Of a DNA stretch of 64,000 nucleotides, positions 29,861-39,488 are shown piece after piece. Position 1 is the stretch's first letter. The number at the start of each line of letters is the position of its first letter. Under the pieces are notes generated by a model that saw only the letters and a program-made list of their open reading frames with translations, was not told the DNA's origin and searched no databases. This DNA comes from an uncultured Selenomonadaceae bacterium (GTDB lineage: Bacteria > Bacillota > Negativicutes > Selenomonadales > Selenomonadaceae). The stretch is taken from contig CAJOGX010000013.1 in the NCBI GenBank assembly GCA_905234175.1, forward strand, positions 17,374-81,373, read 5' to 3'. The translations under genes and the position numbers were made by a program.

Positions 29861-31259
29861 AATTTTGCTGGCGCTGTGCGCGGCGATGTTTTTCCTGGGG
29901 AGCTGGTGGGTGCCGGTAACCGACCCAACGGAAAACTGCTACGCGCTGACTGCCAAAGAAATGCTGGCGGCGGGCGATTACTTTTCGCCGCGAATCTACG
30001 GGGACTACTGGTACGACAAGCCGATTTTGTTTTATTGGGAGCTGCTGCTGTCGTATAAAATTTTCGGCGTGAACGAATTTGCGGCGAGATTTTTTCCGGC
30101 GGTTTTCGCAACGCTCGGCGTATTCCTGACAAAATTTTTCGCGGGCAAAATGTTCAACCGGAAAGTAGGCTTCGCGGCGGCGGTAATTCTCGCGACGATG
30201 CCGGAATACTGGTACATAGCTCACGCGATAATCACGGACATGACGCTGTTTTGTGCGCTGTCGTCGACGCTGATGTTTTTCTACTTCGGCTGGGCGGAGC
30301 GGAAAAACTCGTACATATACGCGGCGTTCGCAACTTCGGGCGTGGCGGTTTTAACTAAGGGACCGATTGGATTTTTCCTGCCAGGGCTGATAATTTTGCT
30401 GTTCCTGCTGAGCCAGCGCGACTTGAAATTCCTGCTGAAAATGCCGCTGGCGCGCGGTCTGGGAATTTTGCTGGCGATAGCTTCAATCTGGTACGTGCCG
30501 ATGTACTTTATGCATGGGGCGAAATTTCTCGAAGAATTTTTAGGCGTGCACAACTTTTTACGCGCGACGGTTTCGGAGCATCCGCAGTTCAACGTTTGGT
30601 ATTATTACATTTTGGTATTCCTGATAGGAACGGCGCCGTGGTCGCTGCCGGTTCTGTATTCGACGCTGAAACATTTGCGCTTCCCGCAGCTCGATTCGCG
30701 CAGGAGATTTCTGATAATCTGGGCGGTGACGGTCTTCGTGGTGTTCCAGAGTTTCGCGACGAAGTACCCGACGTATACATTTCCGTACATGATGCCGCTG
30801 GCGATTTTGTTCGCAGGCTTTTTCGTGGAGCGGCAGATACTTTTCCGGCGAATGGCGGCGGCAATGGCGGTGGTGCTGGTAATTTTCACGTTCGCAGCTA
30901 TACCAATTTGTTCCAGAAATTCCGGCAAGGCGGCGGCTGAAATAATCCTGCCGCTGGTCGACGCTCAAACGTGCGTAGTGAGTTACAGCAACGCGTACCC
31001 TGGCTCGCTGGTTTTTTATTCCGGTCTGAAAGTTTACCGGCTGGAGGAAACTGCCAGAATCGCCAAGCTCAAGCCGCACGAAATGAGCTGGACTGCGGTC
31101 AACGTCATGCCATTCATGGATTTTAAAGATTTACCGAAGGACAAAAAAATTATAGCAGTGGTTACGGATAAGGTAGCCTGGAAATTTTTCGACCTGACGC
31201 AGGGAAGCTGGCAGCTCGTTGCAGAATTGCCGGACTGGAAAATTTATCGCAGGGATTGA
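29850..31259 (+). CDS. GT39/ArnT-like membrane glycosyltransferase
   Basis: A 469-residue membrane protein with about ten hydrophobic helices and the PMT/ArnT fold. After the first helix it has PVTDPTENCYALTAKEML and then GDYWYDKPILFYW, as in lipid-linked sugar transferases of the ArnT/PMT group; the acidic loop residue is the expected catalytic base. VLTKGPIGFFLPG matches a conserved loop. It would move a sugar from a polyprenyl-phosphate donor to lipid A, protein or another envelope acceptor; the acceptor cannot be told. It overlaps recJ by 11 bases and precedes rel by 25. Confidence 0.82.
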   Translation: MENRILLALCAAMFFLGSWWVPVTDPTENCYALTAKEMLAAGDYFSPRIYGDYWYDKPILFYWELLLSYKIFGVNEFAARFFPAVFATLGVFLTKFFAGKMFNRKVGFAAAVILATMPEYWYIAHAIITDMTLFCALSSTLMFFYFGWAERKNSYIYAAFATSGVAVLTKGPIGFFLPGLIILLFLLSQRDLKFLLKMPLARGLGILLAIASIWYVPMYFMHGAKFLEEFLGVHNFLRATVSEHPQFNVWYYYILVFLIGTAPWSLPVLYSTLKHLRFPQLDSRRRFLIIWAVTVFVVFQSFATKYPTYTFPYMMPLAILFAGFFVERQILFRRMAAAMAVVLVIFTFAAIPICSRNSGKAAAEIILPLVDAQTCVVSYSNAYPGSLVFYSGLKVYRLEETARIAKLKPHEMSWTAVNVMPFMDFKDLPKDKKIIAVVTDKVAWKFFDLTQGSWQLVAELPDWKIYRRD

Positions 31260-31284
31260 ATTTTTTTGAAGCGGAGGTGGCAGC

Positions 31285-33555
31285 ATGAACGATAAAGGCA
31301 AAAAGCCAGTAACGATTGAATCAATTCTCGCCGCCGTGAAAAGTTATCAGCCGGACGCGGATTTGGCGACGATTGAGCGCGCCTACCTTGTCGCTAAGGA
31401 AGGGCACAAAAAGCAGACGCGCGCTTCGGGCGAGCCGTACATAAATCACCCGCTGAACGTCGCCGCAATTCTGACGGAACTTCAGCTGGACGATACGACA
31501 ATCGCCGCCGCAATTTTGCACGACGTAGTTGAAGACACGCTTTTCACGCTGGACGAAATTCAGGATATGTTCGGTGACGAAATGGCGCTGCTAATCGACG
31601 GCGTGACGAAAATCAGTCTGATAAACAAAAAAGTCAGCCTCATTAAAAAAAATGCGCCGGAAAAATCCAAAGCCGACGCCGAGCGCGCGAAACTCAAAGA
31701 GGAACAGACGCTCGAAACTTACCGCAAAATGATTATCGCGATGGCTAAAGATATTCGCGTGATAATGATAAAGCTCGCCGACCGGCTGCACAACATGCGG
31801 ACGCTGAAATTTATGCGCGAAGACAAGCGCAAGCGAATCGCCCATGAAACGCTGGAAATTTACGCGCCGCTGGCAAACCGGCTGGGAATTTCAAGCATAA
31901 AGTGGGAGCTGGAAGATTTGAGCCTCCGCTACCTTGAGCCCGACGTTTATTACGATTTAGTTGAGAATATCAAAATCAAGCGCAAGGAGCGGCAGATTTA
32001 CATTACCGAGGCGGTCAAGCAGATTGAGGAAGAGTTTGACGATTTGGATATTCACGCGTCAATCAGCGGGCGCGCGAAACATTTTTACAGCATTTACAAG
32101 AAAATGGTGCGCGACAACAAGGATATTGGCGAGATTTATGATTTATTCGCCGTCAGAATTTTAGTCGAGAGCGTCAAGGACTGCTACAACGTGCTGGGCG
32201 TGATTCATTCGCGCTGGAAGCCGATTCCTGGGCGGTTCAAAGACTATATCGCCGTGCCGAAAAGCAACGGTTACCGCTCACTGCACACGACGGTTATGGT
32301 GCTCGGCTACCCGCTGGAAATTCAGATTCGCACTTTCGCAATGCACCAGATTTCCGAATACGGCGTGGCGGCGCACTGGAAGTACAAGGAGGCTGGCGGG
32401 AGCGTCCGCGCGGGCAAGGCGGCGGATCAGAAAATGTCCTGGCTCAAGCAGATGGTCAACCTCCAGCGCGAAATTAAAGATCCGAAGGAATATCTGGAAG
32501 CGCTCAAGATTGATATTTTCAGCGACGAAATTTTTGTATTCACGCCTGCCGGAGATTTGCTGGCGCTGCCCGCCGGTTCCAATCCAATCGACTTCGCCTA
32601 TCGCATTCACACGCAGGTTGGTCACCACTGCGTTGGCGCGAAGGTCAACGGCAAAATCGTGCCGCTCGAATACAAGCTCAACACCGGCGACTACGTGGAA
32701 ATTATCACCAACCGCTCGAACAACGGCCCTAACCGCGACTGGATTAATATCGTCGCCTCAAGCGATACCCGCACGAAAATTCGTTCCTGGTTCAAGCGCG
32801 AAAACCGCGAGGAAAATATTCAGCGCGGGCGCGTGCTCCTTGGCGACGAACTCAAGCGGCTCGGTTATGCGCCGAAAGATTTGCTCAGGGAAGATCGGCT
32901 GAAAAAAATTGCTGAACAGTTGAACGTTGGCACTGAGGAAGATTTGCTCGCGCAGATTGGCTACGGCGGGATTCACTTTAACGGGATTGCGGCTAAGCTT
33001 GTCGAACTTCACAAGAAAGAGCTGCCGCCGCCGGATATTTCCGAAGTCATCAAAGACCTTAACCCGACGCCTGCGCGAAGTCCTAAAAATAAAGATGACA
33101 GCGGCGTTTTGGTTGAAGGGGAAAGCGGCTACGTCGTGCGGCTGGCTAAGTGCTGCAACCCGATTCCTGGCGACGAAATTTGCGGCTACGTGACGCGCGG
33201 GCGGGGCGTTTCAGTTCACCGCGTCGACTGCCCGAACGTCCTGAGCGGCACCGAACTCAACCGCATGATTGAAGTCAGCTGGGCGGGCGCGTCAGACCAG
33301 ACTTACGTCGTCAACCTCGAAATTATCTGCAAGGATCAGAGCGGCGTCCTCACGGAAATTCTGGCGGTTCCTTCGACGCTCAAGCTCAACATTCATTCGA
33401 TTCGCGCTAACCCGAACAAGAGCAATAAGACTTCGACGATTCGCCTCGGTGTAAACGTCAGAAATGCCGAGCAGGTTGGGAATATCGTTGCGCAGATTCG
33501 GAAAGTTCGCGGGGTGTACAGCGTGGCGCGGCCGGTTACCGTTGTCGGCGATTAA
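31285..33555 (+). CDS. rel: Bifunctional (p)ppGpp synthetase/hydrolase
   Basis: A 756-residue RSH protein, normal length. The HD hydrolase domain has HPLNVAAIL and ILHDVVEDT, so hydrolysis should be active. The synthetase domain shows GRAKHFYSIYKKM, FKDYIAVPKSNGYRSLHTTV and EIQIRT. TGS (VFTPAGDLLALPAGSNPIDFAY), a zinc-finger-like region (AKCCNPIPGDEICGY) and a C-terminal ACT domain follow. GGAGG precedes the ATG. It sets growth rate and the stringent response by making and destroying (p)ppGpp in the cytoplasm. Confidence 0.96.
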   Translation: MNDKGKKPVTIESILAAVKSYQPDADLATIERAYLVAKEGHKKQTRASGEPYINHPLNVAAILTELQLDDTTIAAAILHDVVEDTLFTLDEIQDMFGDEMALLIDGVTKISLINKKVSLIKKNAPEKSKADAERAKLKEEQTLETYRKMIIAMAKDIRVIMIKLADRLHNMRTLKFMREDKRKRIAHETLEIYAPLANRLGISSIKWELEDLSLRYLEPDVYYDLVENIKIKRKERQIYITEAVKQIEEEFDDLDIHASISGRAKHFYSIYKKMVRDNKDIGEIYDLFAVRILVESVKDCYNVLGVIHSRWKPIPGRFKDYIAVPKSNGYRSLHTTVMVLGYPLEIQIRTFAMHQISEYGVAAHWKYKEAGGSVRAGKAADQKMSWLKQMVNLQREIKDPKEYLEALKIDIFSDEIFVFTPAGDLLALPAGSNPIDFAYRIHTQVGHHCVGAKVNGKIVPLEYKLNTGDYVEIITNRSNNGPNRDWINIVASSDTRTKIRSWFKRENREENIQRGRVLLGDELKRLGYAPKDLLREDRLKKIAEQLNVGTEEDLLAQIGYGGIHFNGIAAKLVELHKKELPPPDISEVIKDLNPTPARSPKNKDDSGVLVEGESGYVVRLAKCCNPIPGDEICGYVTRGRGVSVHRVDCPNVLSGTELNRMIEVSWAGASDQTYVVNLEIICKDQSGVLTEILAVPSTLKLNIHSIRANPNKSNKTSTIRLGVNVRNAEQVGNIVAQIRKVRGVYSVARPVTVVGD

Positions 33556-33577
33556 ATTTTTGGGGGGAATTTTTGAA

Positions 33578-34933
33578 ATGATACTGGAGCGGCTCGAAAA
33601 TTTGCCGGTGGGCTCGTTTCATTACAAATTACTGGTTGTGACGGGCTTGGGCTGGCTGTTCGACTCGATGGACACTGGATTAATTTCGTTCGTGCTGCCG
33701 ATTTTGGCGAATGAATGGAACCTGACGCCGGAGCAGGTCGGCTGGATTGGCAGTATAGGTCTGATAGGAATGGCGCTGGGCGCGGTTTTGGCGGGGACTT
33801 TGGCTGACAGATTTGGGCGGAAAAAAGTTTTCGCGGCGACGGTCATTTTGTACAGCGTGGCAACGGGGCTGTGCGCGGTTGCGTGGAGCTACGAATCGCT
33901 GTTATTCTTCAGATTTTTAGTGGGCTTCGGCTTAGGCGGAGAACTGCCGGTGGCGGCGACGCTTATGAGCGAGTACGCGCCTTCGCATTTACGCGGGCGG
34001 TTTATCGTGCTGCTGGAAAGTTTCTGGGGCGTCGGCTGGCTGGTTGCGGCGTGCATTTCGTACCTGCTGATACCGGAATTTGGCTGGCACATCGCGTTCA
34101 TAATCGGCGCGGCGCCGGCGCTTTACGTTTTCCTTATCCGCCTGCACATGCCGGAATCGATACGCTATTTAATTTCGCGCGGGAAAATTAACGAGGCGAA
34201 ATCAATCGTGGCGGATTTGGAATGCAGGCTGGGCGTGGAAGGCAGGGCGTTCGACGAAAAACTGAGCGACGTGGAACTTGGCACGAACGCGCAGGCTAAG
34301 CCGAAATTTTCAACGCTGTGGCTGCCGCAGTTCCGCGTTCGGACGGTAATGCTGTGGCTGGCGTGGTTCGGAATAGTTTTCAGCTACTACGGAATTTTCA
34401 TGTGGCTGCCGTCAATCGTCTTCGCGCAGGGCTTCGCGGTCGTGAAGTCGTTCGAGTACGTGCTGATAATGACGCTGGCTCAGCTGCCTGGCTACTACGC
34501 GGCGGCGTGGCTGGTGGACGTTATCGGGCGGCGGTACACGCTGTCGATTTTCCTGCTGCTGTCGGGCGTGTGCAGTTACTTTTTCGGGAACTCGGCGACG
34601 GCTGGCGAACTTTTGATGTGGGGCGCGGCGATGAGTTTCTTCAACCTCGGCGCGTGGGGAGTAATCTACACGTACACGCCGGAACTTTATCCAACGTCGA
34701 TACGGGCGCTGGGCTCAGGCTGGGCGGCGGGCTTCGGAAGAATTGGCGGAATGCTGGCGCCTATGCTGGTCGGCGTGCTCTTAGCGCACGGCGCGGAAAT
34801 GAGCGTGATTTTCTTAATGTTCGCGTCGGTCTTCGTAGTAATTTCGGCGGTCGTGCTGGCGCTGGGGATTGAAAGTAAGCAGAAGTCGCTGGAAGAAATC
34901 GACAGAATTTCAGTGAACCACGCCAACGCTTGA
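33578..34933 (+). CDS. MFS transporter, NiaP-like metabolite:proton symporter
   Basis: A 451-residue carrier with 12 predicted helices. The opening LPVGSFHYKLL and GLGWLFDSMDTGLISFVLP resemble the NiaP/aromatic-acid branch of the sugar-porter-like MFS. The loop 2-3 motif GTLADRFGRKKVF and ELYPTSIRALGSG near the sixth loop are standard. NiaP carries nicotinate; no NAD gene or NAD operator is visible nearby, so the substrate stays open. I use ATG 33578, 8 bases after GGGGGGAA, and not the long frame from 33464 inside rel. A terminator follows. Confidence 0.8.
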   Translation: MILERLENLPVGSFHYKLLVVTGLGWLFDSMDTGLISFVLPILANEWNLTPEQVGWIGSIGLIGMALGAVLAGTLADRFGRKKVFAATVILYSVATGLCAVAWSYESLLFFRFLVGFGLGGELPVAATLMSEYAPSHLRGRFIVLLESFWGVGWLVAACISYLLIPEFGWHIAFIIGAAPALYVFLIRLHMPESIRYLISRGKINEAKSIVADLECRLGVEGRAFDEKLSDVELGTNAQAKPKFSTLWLPQFRVRTVMLWLAWFGIVFSYYGIFMWLPSIVFAQGFAVVKSFEYVLIMTLAQLPGYYAAAWLVDVIGRRYTLSIFLLLSGVCSYFFGNSATAGELLMWGAAMSFFNLGAWGVIYTYTPELYPTSIRALGSGWAAGFGRIGGMLAPMLVGVLLAHGAEMSVIFLMFASVFVVISAVVLALGIESKQKSLEEIDRISVNHANA

Positions 34934-34958
34934 AAATTTTTGACGCAGAAAATCTGGG

Positions 34959-34988
34959 CGGCGCTCGCAGCGGGTGCCGTCTTTTTTT
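34959..34988 (+). terminator. Intrinsic terminator between the MFS gene and hypC
   Basis: CGGCGCTC and GGGTGCCG form an 8-base stem with two G-U pairs around GCAGC, followed by TC and seven T. Only 14 bases separate the T-run from the hypC ATG, so little room is left for a separate hyp promoter. Confidence 0.75.
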
Positions 34989-35002
34989 AGGGGGCAGGGA
35001 AA

Positions 35003-35239
35003 ATGTGTCTGGCATTTCCGGCGAAAGTCGTAGCGATTGAGGAAAGTCTGGCGACGGTGGAACACGCTGGCGTCAGGCGGCAGGCGAGTTTGATGTTGCT
35101 GCCGGAGGCGAAAGTCGGCGACTACGTTTTAGTTCACGCGGGCTTTGCAATGCAGGTCGTCGACGAGGAGGAAGTTCGGCTGAGGGACGCGCTGGTTGCG
35201 GAAATGAACGGCGCGCCACGGACGGTGTTTTCGTTATGA
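35003..35239 (+). CDS. hypC: Hydrogenase maturation chaperone HypC
   Basis: A 78-residue HypC/HybG chaperone. The N-terminus MCLAFPAKV has the invariant Cys2 that holds the Fe(CN)2CO unit, and GDYVLVHAGFAMQVVDEEE is the conserved core. It works with HypD while the iron centre of NiFe hydrogenase is built. AGGGGGCAGGG precedes the ATG. Its stop overlaps the hypD start by 4 bases. No hydrogenase structural genes are in the window. Confidence 0.95.
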   Translation: MCLAFPAKVVAIEESLATVEHAGVRRQASLMLLPEAKVGDYVLVHAGFAMQVVDEEEVRLRDALVAEMNGAPRTVFSL

Positions 35240-36282
35240 GTCTGGTTGAGACGATTGAAAATCTGGCGCGCGGTAAAAAAAATCTGCGGTTTATGGAAGT
35301 TTGCGGCACTCACACGGTTTCGATTTTTCGCGCGGGGATTAGAAATATTCTGCCGGAAAATGTTGAGCTGGTTTCGGGGCCAGGCTGTCCGGTCTGCGTG
35401 ACGTGCGACGAGTACATTGACGCGGCGATAGCTTACTCGAAAATGGACGGCGTGATAATTGCGACGTTCGGCGATATGCTGAAGGTGCCTGGCTCGGCGG
35501 GAACTTTAGCGGAGGCGGCGGCGGCTGGCGCGGAAGTGCGGGTGATTTATTCGCCGCTGGACTGCATAAAAATCGCGCTGGAAAATCCGACTCGGCGTGT
35601 GATATTTTTAGCGGTGGGCTTCGAGACAACGGCACCGACTGCGGCGGCGACGGTTTTGGCGGCGAAGGCGCAGGGCGTGCGAAATTTGCTTTTCCTGTCG
35701 GCTCAGAAACTTGTGCCGCCGGCGCTGAAAATGTTGCTGGCGGATTCGGCGGTTAAAGTCGACGGGTTTTTGTTACCAGGGCACGTGGCGGTTGTGACGG
35801 GCGCGGACGCGTTCAGATTTTTGGAAGTGCCAGCGGTAGTGGCGGGCTTCGAGCCGGAAGAAATTTTGCTGGCGCTGGTGAATTTGCTGCGGCAGGTTGA
35901 CGCTGGGCGCGCGGAAGTTGCGAACGAATACAAGAGCGTCGTGAAGGCGGAAGGGAATTTGGCGGCGAAAAAAATTCTCGCGCAGGTCTACGAGGAAGTT
36001 GACGCAAAGTGGCGGGGCTTGGGCGTGATACCAAAATCCGGCCTGAGAATGCGTGCGGAGTTCGCGGAGTTCGACGCGGAAAAAGTTTTGCCGTTGGAAA
36101 TAAAAAAAGCCGCGCGACGGACGGCTTGCCGGTGCGGAGAAGTTTTGCGCGGAGTGATTTCGCCAACGGAATGTCCGCTGTTCGGGAAGGCTTGCCAGCC
36201 GCTTCACGCAGTCGGTCCGTGCATGATTTCGGTCGAGGGAGTTTGCGCGGCGTGGTATAAATATGGAGGCTTGAGGCTTTGA
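35236..36282 (+). CDS. hypD: Hydrogenase maturation protein HypD
   Basis: A 348-residue iron-sulfur protein, the scaffold on which CN and CO are attached to iron. Key segments are MEVCGTHTVSIFRAG, SGPGCPVCVT, FGDMLKVPG and GFETTAPT. The C-terminal cluster region has CRCGEVLRG, ECPLFGKAC and GPCMISVEG. It overlaps hypC and hypE by 4 bases each, so all three are translated as a unit. Confidence 0.96.
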   Translation: MSLVETIENLARGKKNLRFMEVCGTHTVSIFRAGIRNILPENVELVSGPGCPVCVTCDEYIDAAIAYSKMDGVIIATFGDMLKVPGSAGTLAEAAAAGAEVRVIYSPLDCIKIALENPTRRVIFLAVGFETTAPTAAATVLAAKAQGVRNLLFLSAQKLVPPALKMLLADSAVKVDGFLLPGHVAVVTGADAFRFLEVPAVVAGFEPEEILLALVNLLRQVDAGRAEVANEYKSVVKAEGNLAAKKILAQVYEEVDAKWRGLGVIPKSGLRMRAEFAEFDAEKVLPLEIKKAARRTACRCGEVLRGVISPTECPLFGKACQPLHAVGPCMISVEGVCAAWYKYGGLRL

Positions 36283-37271
36283 GTAAGATAACGATGGCGC
36301 ACGGCGCGGGCGGGAAGTTCAGCGCTGATTTGATTCGCGAAATAATTTTGCCGACGTTCGACAACGAATTTCTGAGCGAGCTGCACGACGGCGCTAAGCT
36401 TGGAAAAATTGCTATGACGACGGACAGCTACGTAATTCGCCCGATTTTTTTTCGCGGCGGCGATATTGGCAAGCTCTCGATTTGTGGCACGGTGAACGAT
36501 TTGGCGGTGACCGGCGCGGTTCCGAGATTTATTTCGGCTGGCGTGATTCTGGAGGAAGGCTTTGAGCTTGACGATTTGAAAAAAATTGCGGCGTCGATGG
36601 CTGAGGCGGCGAAGGAAGCTGGCGTGAAGATTGTCACGGGCGACACGAAAGTTGTTGGGCGCGGGCAGGCGGACGGGATTTTCATAAACACGGCTGGCGT
36701 CGGCGAACTGCTTGACGGCGTTGACATTTCAGCTAAAAATGTTCGCGCGGGCATGAGAGTTCTGATTTCCGGCACGATTGGCGAGCACGCGGCGACGATT
36801 CTGGCGGAGCGTCACGGTCTTGAACTTCCTGCAAGCGTTAAGTCTGACTGCGCGCCGTTGAACGGAATGATTCTGGCGATGTTGAACGCCGAGCCGAAAA
36901 TTGCGATGTTGCGTGACGCGACGCGCGGCGGAGTTGCGGCTGTGCTGAATGAAATTGCTGGTGCGGCTGGCGTCGGGATTCTCATTGACGAAAAAAAAAT
37001 TCCCGTGCGCGGGGAAGTGCGTGGCGTCTGCGAAATTCTCGGCTTCGACGCGCTGGAACTTGCCAACGAAGGGAAAGTTGTCGCCGTCGTTCCGGCTGAC
37101 AGCGCTGAAAAAATTCTTAGCGTCATGAAAAATTTTGCGTGCGGCGTAAACGCGGCGGATATTGGCGAGGTCACTGAAAAATTCGCTGGCAGAGTTGGTT
37201 TGCGCACGCAGATTGGCGGCCTGCGCATTGTCGATATGCCCGTTGGAAATTTAGTCCCGCGCATTTGCTAG
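36279..37271 (+). CDS. hypE: Hydrogenase maturation protein HypE
   Basis: A 330-residue PurM-like ATPase that dehydrates a thiocarbamate on its C-terminal cysteine to make the cyanide ligand. MAHGAGGKFSADLI at the start, MTTDSYVIRP, GDTKVVGRG and the terminal PRIC are all diagnostic. The start is TTG 36279 overlapping the hypD stop, with GGAGG upstream. The last 21 bases overlap the convergent mtaB gene. hypA, hypB and hypF are not in the window. Confidence 0.95.
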   Translation: MSKITMAHGAGGKFSADLIREIILPTFDNEFLSELHDGAKLGKIAMTTDSYVIRPIFFRGGDIGKLSICGTVNDLAVTGAVPRFISAGVILEEGFELDDLKKIAASMAEAAKEAGVKIVTGDTKVVGRGQADGIFINTAGVGELLDGVDISAKNVRAGMRVLISGTIGEHAATILAERHGLELPASVKSDCAPLNGMILAMLNAEPKIAMLRDATRGGVAAVLNEIAGAAGVGILIDEKKIPVRGEVRGVCEILGFDALELANEGKVVAVVPADSAEKILSVMKNFACGVNAADIGEVTEKFAGRVGLRTQIGGLRIVDMPVGNLVPRIC

Positions 37272-38543
37272 GACGCCGCCGCTGACAACTTTTTCAACGC
37301 GCGCGCTGACAATTTCGCCGGAAGTAATTTTTGGGCTGGCGGGCACGAAAACTCTGACGTAATTCCGCGTCAAGCCGTCGAAGTAGCCCGCAGTTTCAGT
37401 TTCAGCGATAATTTCAACAGTTTTACCGATAAGTTTCTCGGCGAAAGTTTTTTCCTTAGCCTTAGAAATCCCGACAGCAATTCCGGCGCGGGATTTTTTT
37501 ATTTGAGCGTCAACCTGATTGGGCAAAGTGGCGGCGACAGTTCCTTCGCGCGCTGAAAACGGGAACACGTGAATTTTACTGAAAGGCTGATTTTTTATAA
37601 ACTCAATCGTCTCGGCAAAATTTTCGTCCGTCTCGCCAGGGAAGCCCACAATCAAATCCGTGCCAATGGAAATTTCCGGAACTTCAGCAGCAAGCCGCGC
37701 GGTAAGTTCAGCGAAATTTTTCGTAGTGTAGGGGCGGTGCATGGCTTTCAAAATTTCGTCGCAGCCGCTCTGTAAAGGTAAATGGACGTGGTTACAAATT
37801 CGCGCGTCGGTTTTCATCAGCTCAATCAGCGCGTCGGACATTTCAGCGGATTCGAGCGAACCCAAACGAAGTCGCGCGGGATTGGCCGTGTCCAGAACAA
37901 CTTTGATAGCGTCGACCAGATTCGTGCCGTCGCGGAAATCCCTGCCGTAAGCGCCAATGTGAATGCCAATCAGCACAATTTCCCTGTAACCGGCGGCGGC
38001 GAGCTGAATACATTCCGCGCGAATGCTCTCAAGACTGCGCGAACGAACCCTGCCGCGAACATAGGGAATTATGCAGTACGAGCAGAAATTGTTGCAGCCG
38101 TCCTCGATTTTCAGGAAGGCGCGGGTACGGTGCGGCGCGTGCGGCAGTTCCTCGAACTCAGAAATATTTTCAACTGAACTTACACGCAGAATTTTTTCGT
38201 CGCGATTTTTCAAAGCCTGTTCAACCAGCGCGACGATTTTCGTACGCTCAGCCGTGCCAATAATCACGTCGACGCCTTCGATTCTGGAAATTTCAGCGGG
38301 AGAATTTTGCGCGTAGCAGCCGACGACCGCAACCACGGCGTTTGGATTTGCACGAGCCGCGCGGCGAATAATCTGGCGGGATTTCTGCGAACTGAGCGCC
38401 GTCACCGTGCAGGTATTCACAACTACAACGTCAGCAGTTTCAGCGGTGGAAATTTCGTAGCCCGCCGCCTCAAAAAGTTTCTGCATGGCCTCGGTCTCGT
38501 ACTGGTTGACCTTGCAGCCGAGCGTATGGAACGCAACTTTCAA
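37251..38543 (-). CDS. mtaB: tRNA t6A37 methylthiotransferase MtaB
   Basis: A 430-residue radical-SAM enzyme that converts t6A37 to ms2t6A37 in tRNA. The N-terminal UPF0004 domain has TLGCKVNQYET, VNTCTVT and VGCYAQN cysteines. The radical-SAM motif is CNNFCSYCIIP, and a TRAM domain ends the protein. HTLGCKVNQYE places it with MtaB/YqeV rather than MiaB or RimO. The start appears to be TTG 38543, six bases after the rsmE stop, with no good ribosome site; coupling to rsmE is likely. Confidence 0.92.
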   Translation of the reverse strand: MKVAFHTLGCKVNQYETEAMQKLFEAAGYEISTAETADVVVVNTCTVTALSSQKSRQIIRRAARANPNAVVAVVGCYAQNSPAEISRIEGVDVIIGTAERTKIVALVEQALKNRDEKILRVSSVENISEFEELPHAPHRTRAFLKIEDGCNNFCSYCIIPYVRGRVRSRSLESIRAECIQLAAAGYREIVLIGIHIGAYGRDFRDGTNLVDAIKVVLDTANPARLRLGSLESAEMSDALIELMKTDARICNHVHLPLQSGCDEILKAMHRPYTTKNFAELTARLAAEVPEISIGTDLIVGFPGETDENFAETIEFIKNQPFSKIHVFPFSAREGTVAATLPNQVDAQIKKSRAGIAVGISKAKEKTFAEKLIGKTVEIIAETETAGYFDGLTRNYVRVFVPASPKITSGEIVSARVEKVVSGGVLANARD

Positions 38544-38549
38544 ATTTCG

Positions 38550-39398
38550 TCAACTCATTTCGTACTGAACGATAGCCAGCGCGGAAATTGCGGCGGTATC
38601 GGTTTTCAAAATTCGTTTCCCCAGACTGACGCTGACGCCGCCAGCCGCCCTGATTTCGCGGACTTCGCGTTCGGAAAAGCCGCCTTCAGGGCCAATCAGC
38701 AGGATAATATTTTTGTCGCAGTCGCAGTTTTTGTAGGCGTGGAGAACTTCCGGCAGATTGTCAGCGGTTTCCTTTTCGTTGAAGAACAGGAGCAGTGCGC
38801 CTTTGCCGTCGAATTTTTTGTCTTTAAAGCGACCGAGCGTTGGTCTGATTTCCTTGAGCCAGTCAGCGATTTCGCGAATGTTGCCGATTTCTGGGAGGGT
38901 ATCGCGGGCGCACTGTTCGGCGGCTTCCTTAGCGACGCGCGCCCAGCGTTCGAGCTTAGATTTCGCGCGGAAATTTCCAGGGCGGGCGATTGTCCTGTCG
39001 GAAATGAGCGGTTCCAGCCTGTCAACACCGAGCTCCGTCGCCTTCTCAACAATCGCGTCGAATTTATTTTGCTTGGGCAGGCAGTCCGCCAGCGTGATTC
39101 TCTTCGCAAAAGTTTCATCGTTGCGCGTGTGAGTTTCGAGTTCGCCAGCCTTGCCGACCGTCCGCAGAATTTTAATCGTCTCGCTGTGCGCAACGCTTTT
39201 AATTTCGCCTACGGTTTTCGCGTAGATAGCGCCGCCGTCAAACGCCGTGAACTCAATGACAGCCGTGTTTCCGAATTTGTCGACGGCAATAATCTGGTCG
39301 CCCTTCTTCGCGCGCAGGGAATTTGCCAGATGATTCGCGTCCTTGCCGGTTATCGTCACATTTTCAGTTATCGCTTCCTCCAAAAAAATTCTCTTCAT
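38550..39398 (-). CDS. rsmE: 16S rRNA m3U1498 methyltransferase
   Basis: A 282-residue SPOUT-family methyltransferase. An N-terminal PUA-like domain starts MKRIFLEEA, and the SPOUT knot has LLIGPEGGFSEREV and SLGKRILKTDTA, the standard RsmE signatures; EKATELGVDRLEPL lies between. GGAGG stands 8 bases before ATG 39398, so the longer frame to 39455 is rejected. It forms a two-gene unit with mtaB. Confidence 0.93.
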   Translation of the reverse strand: MKRIFLEEAITENVTITGKDANHLANSLRAKKGDQIIAVDKFGNTAVIEFTAFDGGAIYAKTVGEIKSVAHSETIKILRTVGKAGELETHTRNDETFAKRITLADCLPKQNKFDAIVEKATELGVDRLEPLISDRTIARPGNFRAKSKLERWARVAKEAAEQCARDTLPEIGNIREIADWLKEIRPTLGRFKDKKFDGKGALLLFFNEKETADNLPEVLHAYKNCDCDKNIILLIGPEGGFSEREVREIRAAGGVSVSLGKRILKTDTAAISALAIVQYEMS

Positions 39399-39488
39399 AT
39401 GAGCCGCCTCCGCAACTTCAATCTTTGCAAAATTATTCGTCAAATCGTTAAACAATTCCTGCAGAGTACAAGCCCGCGCGAAAATTTT

